Shown: positions 42,678-50,955 of the stretch, one piece after another
Layout of the letters: the number at the start of each line of letters is the position of its first letter
Position numbering within the stretch: the stretch's first letter is position 1
Assembly (NCBI GenBank): GCA_023404955.1
Contig: JAEXZY010000042.1
Span: forward strand, 1-64,000
Source of the DNA: Actinomycetes bacterium
GTDB lineage: Bacteria; Actinomycetota; Actinomycetes; Mycobacteriales; Mycobacteriaceae
Direction: 5' to 3'
Length of the DNA: 64,000 nt
Position numbers and translations under genes: made by a program
Notes under the pieces: model-generated
The model's database searches: none
Seen by the model: only the letters and a program-made list of their open reading frames with translations
Told to the model about the DNA's origin: nothing

Positions 42678-44192
42678 TTACGCGAACTCGAACGTCTTCC
42701 ACACCTCTCGGCGCTCGGCATGCGGATCGTGCTCGACTCGGCGGCGCCTGTCGAGCACCATGACCGCACGCTCGTCGCTGTCGTATCGCGGCCAGTCCCC
42801 GCCCGGAACACCGTCTCCGGCGAAGGCCAGCCAACGCTTCTGGATGTCGTCGCTGACCTTCCCCGCGGCGCGCGCGTCGATCCCGGCGGCCAGCAGCTTG
42901 CCGTAGCGGGAGCGGTAGACGTTGAAAACGGCCAACAGCTCCATCGCGTGCGTGGCGCCCAGCCCCGACAGGTGCAGGGCCCGCGTCGCGTAGTCGAAGC
43001 GGTACACATAGGTCGGCGCGTACCGGCTGTGGGCCTCGGCGATCTGCCACATCGCCGAGGCGAAGATGAAGTCACCGCCGAGCCTCACGCAGGCAGACGG
43101 CTTCGGATACCCCGGGTACGCGGCCAGAATGCGTTCGCGGACACCGGGTTCGGCCTGTGAGAACAGGCGCTCGATGGCCGGCTCGGTGGTCGGCAGCAGC
43201 TTGAGGAAGCGGGTGAACAACTTGCCTTCGTCGGCGTTGGTCCCCACGATCAGCGGAACCCGGTGCGCGGTGCCGTCGGCCATCGCCTGCGTCGGATTCA
43301 CCGGCAGATAGTCGGTGTCGTAGGTGGGTCCGATCGCGAAGGCGCCCAGCATCTCACGCTGCCCCTCGACGATCAGCCGCTCCAACGCTCGCACCAGGTC
43401 CGCGGGACGGGTTCGCATCAGCACCTCGGCGGCATCGGATTCGCTCGCACCCAGGGAGCGGGCGAACCGCTGGGCGTACTGCTCGGCGATATCGGCACCG
43501 CGGGTCATTCCGCTGCTGGGACTCTGCGCGATCGCCCGGGCGAACAGTCCGGCGGCATCGGGGGTGGCCAGCAGCGTCGCCACCGCATGTGCGCCGGCAC
43601 TCTCACCGAAGATCGTGACGTTATCGGGATCGCCACCGAACGCGGCGGCGTTCTCCCGCACCCAGCGCAACGCCATCACCAGGTCGCGCAGGAACAGGTT
43701 GTCGTCGATCGGATGGTCAGGGGTGGACAGCGAGGACAGCTCCAGACACCCCAGCGCGCCGAGCCGGTAGTTCACCGAGACGTACACGCATCCACGCCGC
43801 GCCAGCGCGGCACCGTCGTAGATGGGCGTCGCCGAACTCCCCAACAGGTAGCCGCCGCCGTGGATGAACACCATGACGGGCAGTGGCCCGCTGTCAGGCC
43901 CGTCGTGGGGCTCGGCGGGAGTCACCACGTTGAGTGTCAGGCAGTCTTCGCTGGTCGGCTGGTACCTACCGGGCCCCAGCAGCGTGTACATGCGCTGCTG
44001 CGGTGCGCATGCCCCGAACCCGTGACAGTGCCGCACCCCCGACCAGGGCTGTACCGGGACGGGCGCGCGGAAGCGCAGCGGGCCCACGGGCGCCTTGGCG
44101 TACGGGATCGAGCGCCAGCGGTGAACGCCGTCGCGGGTGAACCCCTCGACGACACCGGATGCGGTTCTGACCCGCACGGTGTGCTCGTGCAT
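42678..44192 (-). CDS. lipT: type B carboxylesterase, LipT-like
   Basis: A 504-residue alpha/beta-hydrolase. Family features are YAKAPVGPLRF, SEDCLTLNV, the oxyanion motif FIHGGGY and the nucleophile elbow FGESAGAHAV (about residues 195-204). It hydrolyses short-chain esters. Together with the divergent LppI-like lipoprotein it keeps the gene order seen in M. tuberculosis (lipT-lppI). It may be co-transcribed with the amine oxidase. Confidence 0.87.
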   Translation of the reverse strand: MHEHTVRVRTASGVVEGFTRDGVHRWRSIPYAKAPVGPLRFRAPVPVQPWSGVRHCHGFGACAPQQRMYTLLGPGRYQPTSEDCLTLNVVTPAEPHDGPDSGPLPVMVFIHGGGYLLGSSATPIYDGAALARRGCVYVSVNYRLGALGCLELSSLSTPDHPIDDNLFLRDLVMALRWVRENAAAFGGDPDNVTIFGESAGAHAVATLLATPDAAGLFARAIAQSPSSGMTRGADIAEQYAQRFARSLGASESDAAEVLMRTRPADLVRALERLIVEGQREMLGAFAIGPTYDTDYLPVNPTQAMADGTAHRVPLIVGTNADEGKLFTRFLKLLPTTEPAIERLFSQAEPGVRERILAAYPGYPKPSACVRLGGDFIFASAMWQIAEAHSRYAPTYVYRFDYATRALHLSGLGATHAMELLAVFNVYRSRYGKLLAAGIDARAAGKVSDDIQKRWLAFAGDGVPGGDWPRYDSDERAVMVLDRRRRVEHDPHAERREVWKTFEFA

Positions 44193-44265
44193 CTTTCCGA
44201 CGGTAGCGGCTGGACGCCCGGCCCGCCGGGCCGACCGGGCCGTGTCGGGCGGTTAGCCTGTCGTC

Positions 44266-44946
44266 ATGCGCATGGCCGGCCTGCTCGCGGTGGCGATTCT
44301 GGTGGCGGGCTGCGCGCAGTCGACCGGCGGCGAGGCGACGTCGGTGACGTCGGATGCGGCCGGGCCCACCGCCACGACCAGCACCGTTGCCCCACCGACG
44401 ACCACCCCGGCCGCGGCGGCCCCTGGCGGGAACGCCACGATCGACCAGGTCATCGCGTTCGTCGAGGAGGGCACTCCGGCGGACGCTGCCACTTTTCACG
44501 TCGCGTTCCGCGACGGTGTCACCACCCGCCTCGGCGACGACACCGCCTTCACCGCTCCCTCGGGAGCACCATCGGGCAACACGCAGTGCGTCACCACGCC
44601 GGACGGGCTGACGTGTCTGCTCGACCTGGCCGCGCCACCGCCCCCGCCACCGGGCGCCGAGGGGACGTGGCAGGCGGGCTGGGTGGAGTTCCCGGGTGCC
44701 GAGCTGCGCGTGGGGGCGCTGCGCGGTGATCCGGGGCCGTTCATCGCCGGGTCCGGGGCGGAGCTGCCCACCGGCCAGGCGCTCAGCATCGGCGACACCC
44801 GCTGCCGCAGCGACACCACCGGCCTGTACTGCGTGAACTACGCCCATCGCTCGGCCGTGCGGATCAGCGCTGATGGGGTCGCCCCGTTCGGGTGCCTGCA
44901 GTCTGTGGCGCCGCCGGAGGGAATCGGGACGGCGTTCCGCTGCTGA
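44266..44946 (+). CDS. lppI: lipoprotein, LppI-like
   Basis: A 226-residue predicted lipoprotein with signal peptide and lipobox (LVAGC, Cys about 16). A Ser/Thr/Ala/Pro-rich spacer (about 20-60) precedes a globular domain with two cysteine pairs (TQCVTTPDGLTC and TRCRSDTTGLYC repeats). The function is unknown. The symbol is inferred mainly from position next to the lipT-like gene, as in M. tuberculosis. Confidence 0.72.
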   Translation: MRMAGLLAVAILVAGCAQSTGGEATSVTSDAAGPTATTSTVAPPTTTPAAAAPGGNATIDQVIAFVEEGTPADAATFHVAFRDGVTTRLGDDTAFTAPSGAPSGNTQCVTTPDGLTCLLDLAAPPPPPPGAEGTWQAGWVEFPGAELRVGALRGDPGPFIAGSGAELPTGQALSIGDTRCRSDTTGLYCVNYAHRSAVRISADGVAPFGCLQSVAPPEGIGTAFRC

Positions 44947-44950
44947 GCCT

Positions 44951-45529
44951 TCAGTGGTTCTGCTGTCGCGCCTTCTCCCGGGCTCTGCCGGGATAGGCCT
45001 GAGTCATGCCCACGGCCCCGACGATCACGACCACCGGAATGACCGCCTTGGTCAGGTGCACCGTCGCCGGCGCCGTGGCCGCGAGGTAGCCGAGGACGGC
45101 GATCAGGGCGAACACCAGCGCCCACATCAGCGTCAAGACCTGGTTGGTGCGGCGGAAGGCGGCCTGCTCCCACTCCTGCCGCGGTGCCGCCGCCGGCGCG
45201 TACTGGGCGGTGAACGGTTCGGAGGCCAACGAACCGAGCGACATCGCGGCCAGGACACCGCTGGACAACGTGGTGGCGTAGGTGTCCATCCAGTCGCGAT
45301 CCTCGGCGCCGATGATCAGGCCCACCACGGTCACACCGGTGAAGAACACGACGGTGACGATGTCGAGCATGCGCACCCCCGCAAACCCGGCCGACACTCC
45401 GAGGATCAGCGTTGCGAGCACCGCGCAGATCGCACCGAAGAGCCACGTGCTCGGGCCGTCGGCCACCACCCAGTAGATGATCCACGGAACGAACCCGACG
45501 AACGGGCTGCGCTCGAACAATTCATCCAT
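44951..45529 (-). CDS. conserved membrane protein, unknown function
   Basis: A 192-residue protein with about five to six hydrophobic segments and short charged loops. The motif MDELFERSPFVGFVPWIIYWVVADGPSTW begins the protein (in pieces). I do not recognise a family with a known role. It converges on the LppI-like gene with a four-base gap and is 27 bases downstream of ssuD, so it might be read through from the sulfonate operon. Confidence 0.7.
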   Translation of the reverse strand: MDELFERSPFVGFVPWIIYWVVADGPSTWLFGAICAVLATLILGVSAGFAGVRMLDIVTVVFFTGVTVVGLIIGAEDRDWMDTYATTLSSGVLAAMSLGSLASEPFTAQYAPAAAPRQEWEQAAFRRTNQVLTLMWALVFALIAVLGYLAATAPATVHLTKAVIPVVVIVGAVGMTQAYPGRAREKARQQNH

Positions 45530-45556
45530 CCCGCAAGCTGTATCAGATGAGGCCGA

Positions 45557-46651
45557 TCAGGCGACACCTTTGCGCTTCAGGATCGGCAGCACGCCCTCGG
45601 CGAACCAGTACGCCTCTTCCAGGTGCGGGTAGCCCGACAGGATGAACTCGTCGAAACCGAGGGAGTGGTACTCGAGAATCAGGTTCGCCACTTCGTCGTG
45701 GGATCCGACCAGAGCCGTGCCGGCGCCTCCGCGCACCAGGCCCACCCCCGCCCACAGGTTCGGGTAGATCTCGAGCTGGTCGATGCGCCCGCCGTGCAGC
45801 GCAGTCATGCGGCGCTGACCCTCGGATTCGGACTTCGCATGCAGCGCAGTCGCATTGGCGATCTGTTCGGGGCTCAGCTGAGAAAGCAGTTCATCGGCCA
45901 CCGCCCACGCCGCCTCCGAGGTGTCGCGGCTGATGGTGTGCAGCCGAATACCGAACCGCACCCGGCGGCCGCGCTGTTCGGCCAGCGCCCGCACCTTCGC
46001 GATCTTGGCGGCCGCATCCTGCGGCGGCTCGCCCCACGTCAGGTACACGTCGACGTACTGCGCGGCAATGGGCAGCGCAGCCGGCGATGAGCCCCCGAAA
46101 TAGATCTGCGGCAACGGATCCGGGGGTGCGGACACCCGCGCGTCGGCGACCTTGTAGTGCGAGCCCGTGAAATCGAGGTGCTCCTGCCGCCAGATCGACG
46201 TCACGATGTGCAGGAACTCGCCGGTGCGCGCATAGCGCTGATCGTGGTCGAGCCAATCTCCGAAGCGGCGCTGCTCCCGATCGTCTCCGCCACTGACGAT
46301 GTTGAGCAGTACCCGGCCTTCGGAGTACCGCTGCAGGGTTGCCGTCTGCTGGGCGGCCAGCGTGGGCGGCACCAGCCCGGGACGGAACGCCACGAGGAAT
46401 TTGAGGCGTTCGGTTTCGGCGAGCAGCGCCGAGGCGGTGAGCCAGGCGTCTTCGCACCAGGTGCCGGTCGGGGTCAGCACGCCTTCGTAGCCGAGTCGGT
46501 CGGCTGCCCGTGCGACCTCGGCCAGGTAGCGCCGCGTGGGTGGCCGGTAGCCGGCAGGCACGGTGTGATGCGACGACGCGTGCGATGCGCCGACGATGGA
46601 GCGACTGTCCCCGTTGGTGGGCAGGAACCAGAAGAATTTCGCGGAAGGCAT
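45557..46651 (-). CDS. ssuD: FMNH2-dependent alkanesulfonate monooxygenase
   Basis: A 364-residue luciferase-like monooxygenase of the SsuD family. FWFLPTNGDSR at the start, GTWCEDAWLTASALLAETERLKFLVAFRPG and VSGGDDREQRRFGDWLDHDQRY are characteristic. It releases sulfite from alkanesulfonates using reduced FMN and O2. It is the last gene of ssuCBAD, six bases after ssuA. The FMN reductase partner is not seen in the window. Confidence 0.9.
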   Translation of the reverse strand: MPSAKFFWFLPTNGDSRSIVGASHASSHHTVPAGYRPPTRRYLAEVARAADRLGYEGVLTPTGTWCEDAWLTASALLAETERLKFLVAFRPGLVPPTLAAQQTATLQRYSEGRVLLNIVSGGDDREQRRFGDWLDHDQRYARTGEFLHIVTSIWRQEHLDFTGSHYKVADARVSAPPDPLPQIYFGGSSPAALPIAAQYVDVYLTWGEPPQDAAAKIAKVRALAEQRGRRVRFGIRLHTISRDTSEAAWAVADELLSQLSPEQIANATALHAKSESEGQRRMTALHGGRIDQLEIYPNLWAGVGLVRGGAGTALVGSHDEVANLILEYHSLGFDEFILSGYPHLEEAYWFAEGVLPILKRKGVA

Positions 46652-46657
46652 GGATTC

Positions 46658-47674
46658 CTAACTGGTCGCGACGAACAACGGGCGCAGCACATCGTTGTAC
46701 CGGCGATCCACCCACTTGTCGAACTCCGGTGCCGGAGAGGCGATCTGACCCGATTTGGCGAACAGGTCGGCGATCTTCTGCTCGGAGGCCACCACGTCGT
46801 CGTCGAGTTCGGTCGGTAACCGCAGGCTGCGCGACTGCGACACCGTCGCCACCTCCGGGCTCAGCCCGACGGCCTGGGCGTAACTGCCGGCCCACTGCTC
46901 GCGATGGTCTCGAGCCCACCGCGCGGCCTTTTCGAACCGCACCAGCAGATCGGCGAGCGCGGTGTTGCGCTTGGGGTCGGCCAGCGCCTGATCCGATGCC
47001 ACCCCGAACCAGTAGCCGTTGGTGACGTCGCGGGCCTGCCCGATGGAACGCACCGGCAGCTGCGCGGCCGTCTGCGCGGTGTACGGATCCCAGATCGCCC
47101 ACGCGTCGGCTTGGCGCTGGGAGAACGCGGACAGCGCGTCGGCCGGTTGCAGGAACACCAGCGTGACGTCGTCGGGGGACAGTCCCGCCTTCTCGAGCTG
47201 GGCGAGGATGTGCCCATGGGCTGAGCTGCCCTTCCCCACCGCGATCCGCTTGCCGCGCAGATCGGCGATCGATGTGATCGGCGAATCCTGGTGCACGAGA
47301 ACCTGATCGCCGTTGCCGCCGCCGTCGTACGCAGAGACGACCTTGACCTTCGCTCCCGCTGCCGCACCGAAGATCGGCGGGGTGTTGCCGGTGATCGCGA
47401 AGTCGATCTTGCCTGCCGTCGCGGCCTCGATCTGCGGGGGTCCAGAGGTGAACGTGGAGAACGCGATCCGATACGGCAGGCCGTCGAGCGCACCCGCGGC
47501 GCGCAGCAGCGACTCGGTGCCGCCCTTCTGATCGCCGACCTGCAACGTCAGCCCGGCCAACTCCGACAGCGGTACCGTCTCCGGAGCCTCCTGGGCACCC
47601 GAGACCTCCTGGCGCGACACGCAACCCGCGAGCAGCAGGCTCAACGCCGCGATCACAGCAACAACCCTGGACAT
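46658..47674 (-). CDS. ssuA: sulfonate-binding lipoprotein
   Basis: A 338-residue solute-binding protein with a short signal and lipobox (LLAGC, Cys about 18). The aliphatic-sulfonate family pattern is present: LQVGDQKGGTESLLRAAG, ITGNTPPIFGAAAG, and LRGKRIAVGKGSSAHG. It delivers sulfonates to the SsuBC importer. The ATG at 47674 was chosen because the signal peptide begins there; the upstream in-frame extension overlaps ssuB. Confidence 0.9.
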   Translation of the reverse strand: MSRVVAVIAALSLLLAGCVSRQEVSGAQEAPETVPLSELAGLTLQVGDQKGGTESLLRAAGALDGLPYRIAFSTFTSGPPQIEAATAGKIDFAITGNTPPIFGAAAGAKVKVVSAYDGGGNGDQVLVHQDSPITSIADLRGKRIAVGKGSSAHGHILAQLEKAGLSPDDVTLVFLQPADALSAFSQRQADAWAIWDPYTAQTAAQLPVRSIGQARDVTNGYWFGVASDQALADPKRNTALADLLVRFEKAARWARDHREQWAGSYAQAVGLSPEVATVSQSRSLRLPTELDDDVVASEQKIADLFAKSGQIASPAPEFDKWVDRRYNDVLRPLFVATS

Positions 47675-47697
47675 GAGGGCCCCCTTTTCGACGATGG

Positions 47698-48450
47698 TCA
47701 GGACTGCACGCCGAGTGTGTCGAGCAGCTCGGCGCGGTAGCGGTCGGTGTGGCCCTCGCCGGGCGCACGCCGCGGGTCGGGGATGTCGAGGGTGTGCACG
47801 ATCGCGCCGTCCTCCAGCACGAGTACGCGGTCGGCCAGTGCGACCGCCTCGTCGACATCGTGGGTCACCAGCAGCACGCCGAAGTCGTGTCGCCGCCACA
47901 GGTCGAGCAGCAGCGCGCGCATCGACAGCCGGGTCAGCGCGTCGAGCGCACCGAACGGCTCGTCGAGGAGCAGCAGTCGAGGTTCAGCGACCAGCGCTCG
48001 GGCGAGCGAAACCCGTTGTGCCTGACCGCCGGAAAGCGTCGACGGCCACGCCTCGGCGCGATCAGCCAGACCCACGTCGGCCAGCGCCTGATCGGCGCGG
48101 GCGAGCAGCTCGGCCTTCGGCAACCGGGACCGAGTCAACCCGTACGCGACGTTGGTGCGTACATCGCGCCATGGGAACAACCGCGGCTCCTGGAAGGCCA
48201 CCGCCGGCGCGCCGGCCACGGCGCGGTCGCCGGTGTGGTCGCTCGACAACCCGGCGAGCACCCGCAGCACCGTCGACTTACCCGAGCCGCTGCGGCCGAT
48301 CAGCGCCACGATTTCACCGTGGCCGATCCGCACCGACAGGTCGGTCAGCACGTGGCGGGCGCCGTACCACTTGTTCACGCTGCGCAACTCGCCGGCGCTC
48401 CCTGCGCGTCGACCGGTCGCTGCGCTGTTCGTGTCAGACGTCAACGTCAT
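47698..48450 (-). CDS. ssuB: sulfonate ABC transporter ATPase
   Basis: A 250-residue nitrate/sulfonate-type ABC ATPase. Walker A is GRSGSGKST (near residue 52), the Q-loop is AFQEPRLFPW, the signature LSGGQAQR, Walker B LLLDEPFGALDALTR and the H-loop VTHDVDEAV. It overlaps the permease gene by four bases and precedes ssuA by 23 bases. Confidence 0.9.
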   Translation of the reverse strand: MTLTSDTNSAATGRRAGSAGELRSVNKWYGARHVLTDLSVRIGHGEIVALIGRSGSGKSTVLRVLAGLSSDHTGDRAVAGAPAVAFQEPRLFPWRDVRTNVAYGLTRSRLPKAELLARADQALADVGLADRAEAWPSTLSGGQAQRVSLARALVAEPRLLLLDEPFGALDALTRLSMRALLLDLWRRHDFGVLLVTHDVDEAVALADRVLVLEDGAIVHTLDIPDPRRAPGEGHTDRYRAELLDTLGVQS

Positions 48451-49253
48451 GCCCGATACCTCGCTGCCCTGTTCTCGAGCACGCGGACCAGCGCGTCGGT
48501 ACCGATGCCCAGCAGTGCGTAGATGATCAGTCCGAAGATGATGATGTCGATACGCAGGAAGTCCCGCGCGTTCATGATGAGGAAACCGATTCCCTTGTCG
48601 GCGTTGATCTGCTCGGCGACGATGAGGGTCAGCCAGGCGATCGCCAGCGACTGCCGCAGACCGACGAGGACCTGGGGTGCCGCGCTCGGGACGATGATCG
48701 TGCGCAGCTTCTGCCAGAACGAGAAGCCGAGCACCTGCGCGGTCTCGAGCAACTTCGGGTCGACCTGGCGGATGGCCGAGAAGGTGTTCAGGTACAGCGG
48801 AAAGCTGACGCCGAGCGCGACCAGCAGCACCTTGGGTAGCTCACCGATGCCGAACCAGATGATGAACAACGGGATCAAGCCCAGGTGCGGCAACGCGCGA
48901 ACCATCTGCATCGGCGGATCGAGGGTGACTTCGAACCATTTCGACAGGCCGACGGCGATGCCCAGGGAGATTCCGACCACGCCGCCGAGAAGCAGACCTT
49001 CGGCGACCCTAATCCCCGATACGGCCAAGGCGTCTGCCAGCTGACCCGTTCTGACCAGCTCCACCCCCGCCTCGGCGATCAGCGACGGTGCGGGCAGCAC
49101 GTCCTGGGGAATGAGCCCGATCGCACTACTGATCTGCCACAGCGCCAGGAGCACGAACGGCGACGCGAGGCGGATGAGCATCCACTTGCGCTGACCCCGG
49201 GGCCGCGGGGCGGTGGGTGCCGACGGCACAGCCAGATCGGCGGGACTGGTCAC
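48447..49253 (-). CDS. ssuC: sulfonate ABC transporter permease
   Basis: A 268-residue permease with six membrane segments. The EAA-like loop QVLGFSFWQKLRTIIVPSAAPQVLVGLR lies around residues 160-190. It opens the ssuCBAD operon, starting with GTG. The 85-base region upstream shows no clear regulator box. Expression is usually induced by sulfur limitation (known for the family). Confidence 0.9.
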   Translation of the reverse strand: MTSPADLAVPSAPTAPRPRGQRKWMLIRLASPFVLLALWQISSAIGLIPQDVLPAPSLIAEAGVELVRTGQLADALAVSGIRVAEGLLLGGVVGISLGIAVGLSKWFEVTLDPPMQMVRALPHLGLIPLFIIWFGIGELPKVLLVALGVSFPLYLNTFSAIRQVDPKLLETAQVLGFSFWQKLRTIIVPSAAPQVLVGLRQSLAIAWLTLIVAEQINADKGIGFLIMNARDFLRIDIIIFGLIIYALLGIGTDALVRVLENRAARYRA

Positions 49254-49338
49254 GGTCAGGCGACGTTACGGTCGGTCGCCTCGCCGATGAAGCGTTTGAT
49301 TCCGCGTGAGCGAATCCCGCATGAGAAAGAGTTCGGGG

Positions 49339-49701
49339 TCAGCGCCAGCCGTCGGCCGCGCGCGCCGCGCGCATCACCGCGTCACACAGCTCACGGAGTT
49401 CGCTCGCCTCGGCACCCTCCTCGAGGGCGGTCGCCATGTCCTCGGCCGCGCATCGCACCTGATAGACACGGTCGGACAGCACCGAGGCCTCTTCGGCGCT
49501 CAGCACCACCGCGTCCTCGGCCACCGCGGACCCCTTCACCAGGGCGCGCTGCTCATAGGCGCGCTGCCGGCAGGACTGCCGGCAGTACTGCCTGCGTCTG
49601 CCCAGCCCGGCGTCGGCGACCTCGCGGCCGCACCAGCGGCACATCTGCGGGCGCGTGCGGGATCTACGAGGGGGAGCCAGCCGGTCTTCAGTGGCGGTCA
49701 C
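49339..49701 (-). CDS. small zinc-ribbon-like protein (Rv2049c region)
   Basis: A 120-residue basic protein. Four cysteines in the pattern C21-x2-C24-x15-C40-x3-C44 (within MCRWCGRE ... QYCRQSCRQRAYEQR) look like a zinc ribbon or treble clef. The remainder is an acidic/alanine-rich helical region. It lies divergent from rbpA, as a similar small gene does in M. tuberculosis. It starts with GTG. A nucleic-acid-binding role is plausible but unproven. Confidence 0.72.
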   Translation of the reverse strand: MTATEDRLAPPRRSRTRPQMCRWCGREVADAGLGRRRQYCRQSCRQRAYEQRALVKGSAVAEDAVVLSAEEASVLSDRVYQVRCAAEDMATALEEGAEASELRELCDAVMRAARAADGWR

Positions 49702-49821
49702 GGGCCGACTCTAAACCGACGAATACTCAGATCCCGGTATCATCAGGGGCCGAGTCGGGAACTCCGCTGAACAGATCTGCGTTGAATACCCCGGACCAAA
49801 AGCGCTGAAGAGGAGTTGACG

Positions 49822-50157
49822 ATGGCTGATCGCGTCTTGAGGGGCAGCCGCCTCGGAGCTGTGAGCTACGAGACGGACCGCAATCACGACTTGGCGCCGC
49901 GTCAGGTCGCCCGCTACCGCACCGACAACGGCGAGGAATTCGATGTTCCGTTCGCCGACGACGCCGAGATCCCCGGCACCTGGCTGTGCCGCAACGGCAT
50001 GGAGGGCACGCTCATCGAAGGTGACGTGCCCGAGCCCAAGAAAGTGAAGCCCCCGCGCACCCACTGGGACATGCTGCTGGAGCGTCGCTCGGTGGAAGAG
50101 CTCGAGGAACTGCTCAAGGAGCGCCTCGAGATCATCAAGACCCGCCGTCGCGGCTGA
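49822..50157 (+). CDS. rbpA: RNA polymerase-binding protein RbpA
   Basis: A 111-residue protein matching actinobacterial RbpA along its whole length. The N-terminal tail (MADRVLRGSRLGAVSYETD), a core domain (ARYRTDNGEEFDVPFADDAEIPGTWLCRNGMEG in pieces), a basic linker (EPKKVKPPRTHWDML) and the sigma-interaction helix (RRSVEELEELLKERLEI) are all present. It binds the beta subunit region and sigma A/B and stabilises the open promoter complex. The ATG follows GAGGAG. The ppm1 gene converges on it with no gap. Confidence 0.96.
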   Translation: MADRVLRGSRLGAVSYETDRNHDLAPRQVARYRTDNGEEFDVPFADDAEIPGTWLCRNGMEGTLIEGDVPEPKKVKPPRTHWDMLLERRSVEELEELLKERLEIIKTRRRG

Positions 50158-50955
50158 TCAGCGGGCGACGCCTCGGGCCCGGTCCAACCGGGCCCGCATG
50201 CCCCACTGCGCGATCTTGACGATGGCCTCGCGAATCGTCGAGCCGTCCATCTTCGACACGCCGTGCTCGCGTTCGGTGAACGTGATCGGAACCTCGACGA
50301 CCGTGAAGCCGGCGTTGATGGTGCGCCACGTCAGATCCACCTGGAACCCGTAGCCCTTGGAGTCGACGGCCGCCAGGTCGATCTTCTCCAGCACTTCACG
50401 CCGGTATGCGCGGTACCCCGCGGTGATGTCATGGACGCCGACGCCCAGCAGGATGCGCGAGTACCCGTTGGCGGTCTTGGACAGAACCATCCGGCGCCGC
50501 GGCCAGTTCCGCACCTCGCCACCGTCGACATAGCGCGACCCGATCGCCAGATCTGCACCCTGATCGACCGCGTCGAGCAGGCGGAACAGCTGCTCCGGTG
50601 CGTGGCTGCCGTCGGCGTCCATCTCGACCAGGACGGTGTACTGCCTGCTCAACCCCCACGCGAAGCCGGCGAGGTAGGCGGCTCCGAGGCCGTCCTTGGA
50701 GGTTCGGTGCATGACGTGGATGCGGTCCGGATCGGCCAGCGCGAGCTCATCGGCCAACGCGCCGGTGCCGTCGGGGCTCCCGTCGTCGACGATCAACACG
50801 TGCACCTGCGGCGCCGCCTCGGTGACGCGGGCGACGATCTTGAGCAGGTTGTCGCGCTCGTTGTAGGTCGGGATGATCACCAGAGTGCGTGCGCTGGGCT
50901 TCGCCACAGCTTCCCGGCCGGCTTCCCGGCCACCAGGGCTACCGGGGACGCTCAT
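50158..50955 (-). CDS. ppm1: polyprenol monophosphomannose synthase
   Basis: A 265-residue GT2 glycosyltransferase. VIIPTYNERDNL begins the catalytic domain (about residue 26), VDDGSPDGTG follows, and the metal-binding EMDADGSH lies near residue 110. It transfers mannose from GDP-mannose to polyprenol phosphate, the donor for lipoarabinomannan and protein mannosylation. Its start lies 17 bases inside the end of lnt, so the two are coupled. In M. tuberculosis the two are one fused protein. Confidence 0.94.
   Translation of the reverse strand: MSVPGSPGGREAGREAVAKPSARTLVIIPTYNERDNLLKIVARVTEAAPQVHVLIVDDGSPDGTGALADELALADPDRIHVMHRTSKDGLGAAYLAGFAWGLSRQYTVLVEMDADGSHAPEQLFRLLDAVDQGADLAIGSRYVDGGEVRNWPRRRMVLSKTANGYSRILLGVGVHDITAGYRAYRREVLEKIDLAAVDSKGYGFQVDLTWRTINAGFTVVEVPITFTEREHGVSKMDGSTIREAIVKIAQWGMRARLDRARGVAR

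Noticed and set aside
49564..49585. Two CTGCCGGCAG palindromes two bases apart
   Set aside because: They lie inside the zinc-ribbon gene and follow from the repeated Cys-Arg-Gln codons.
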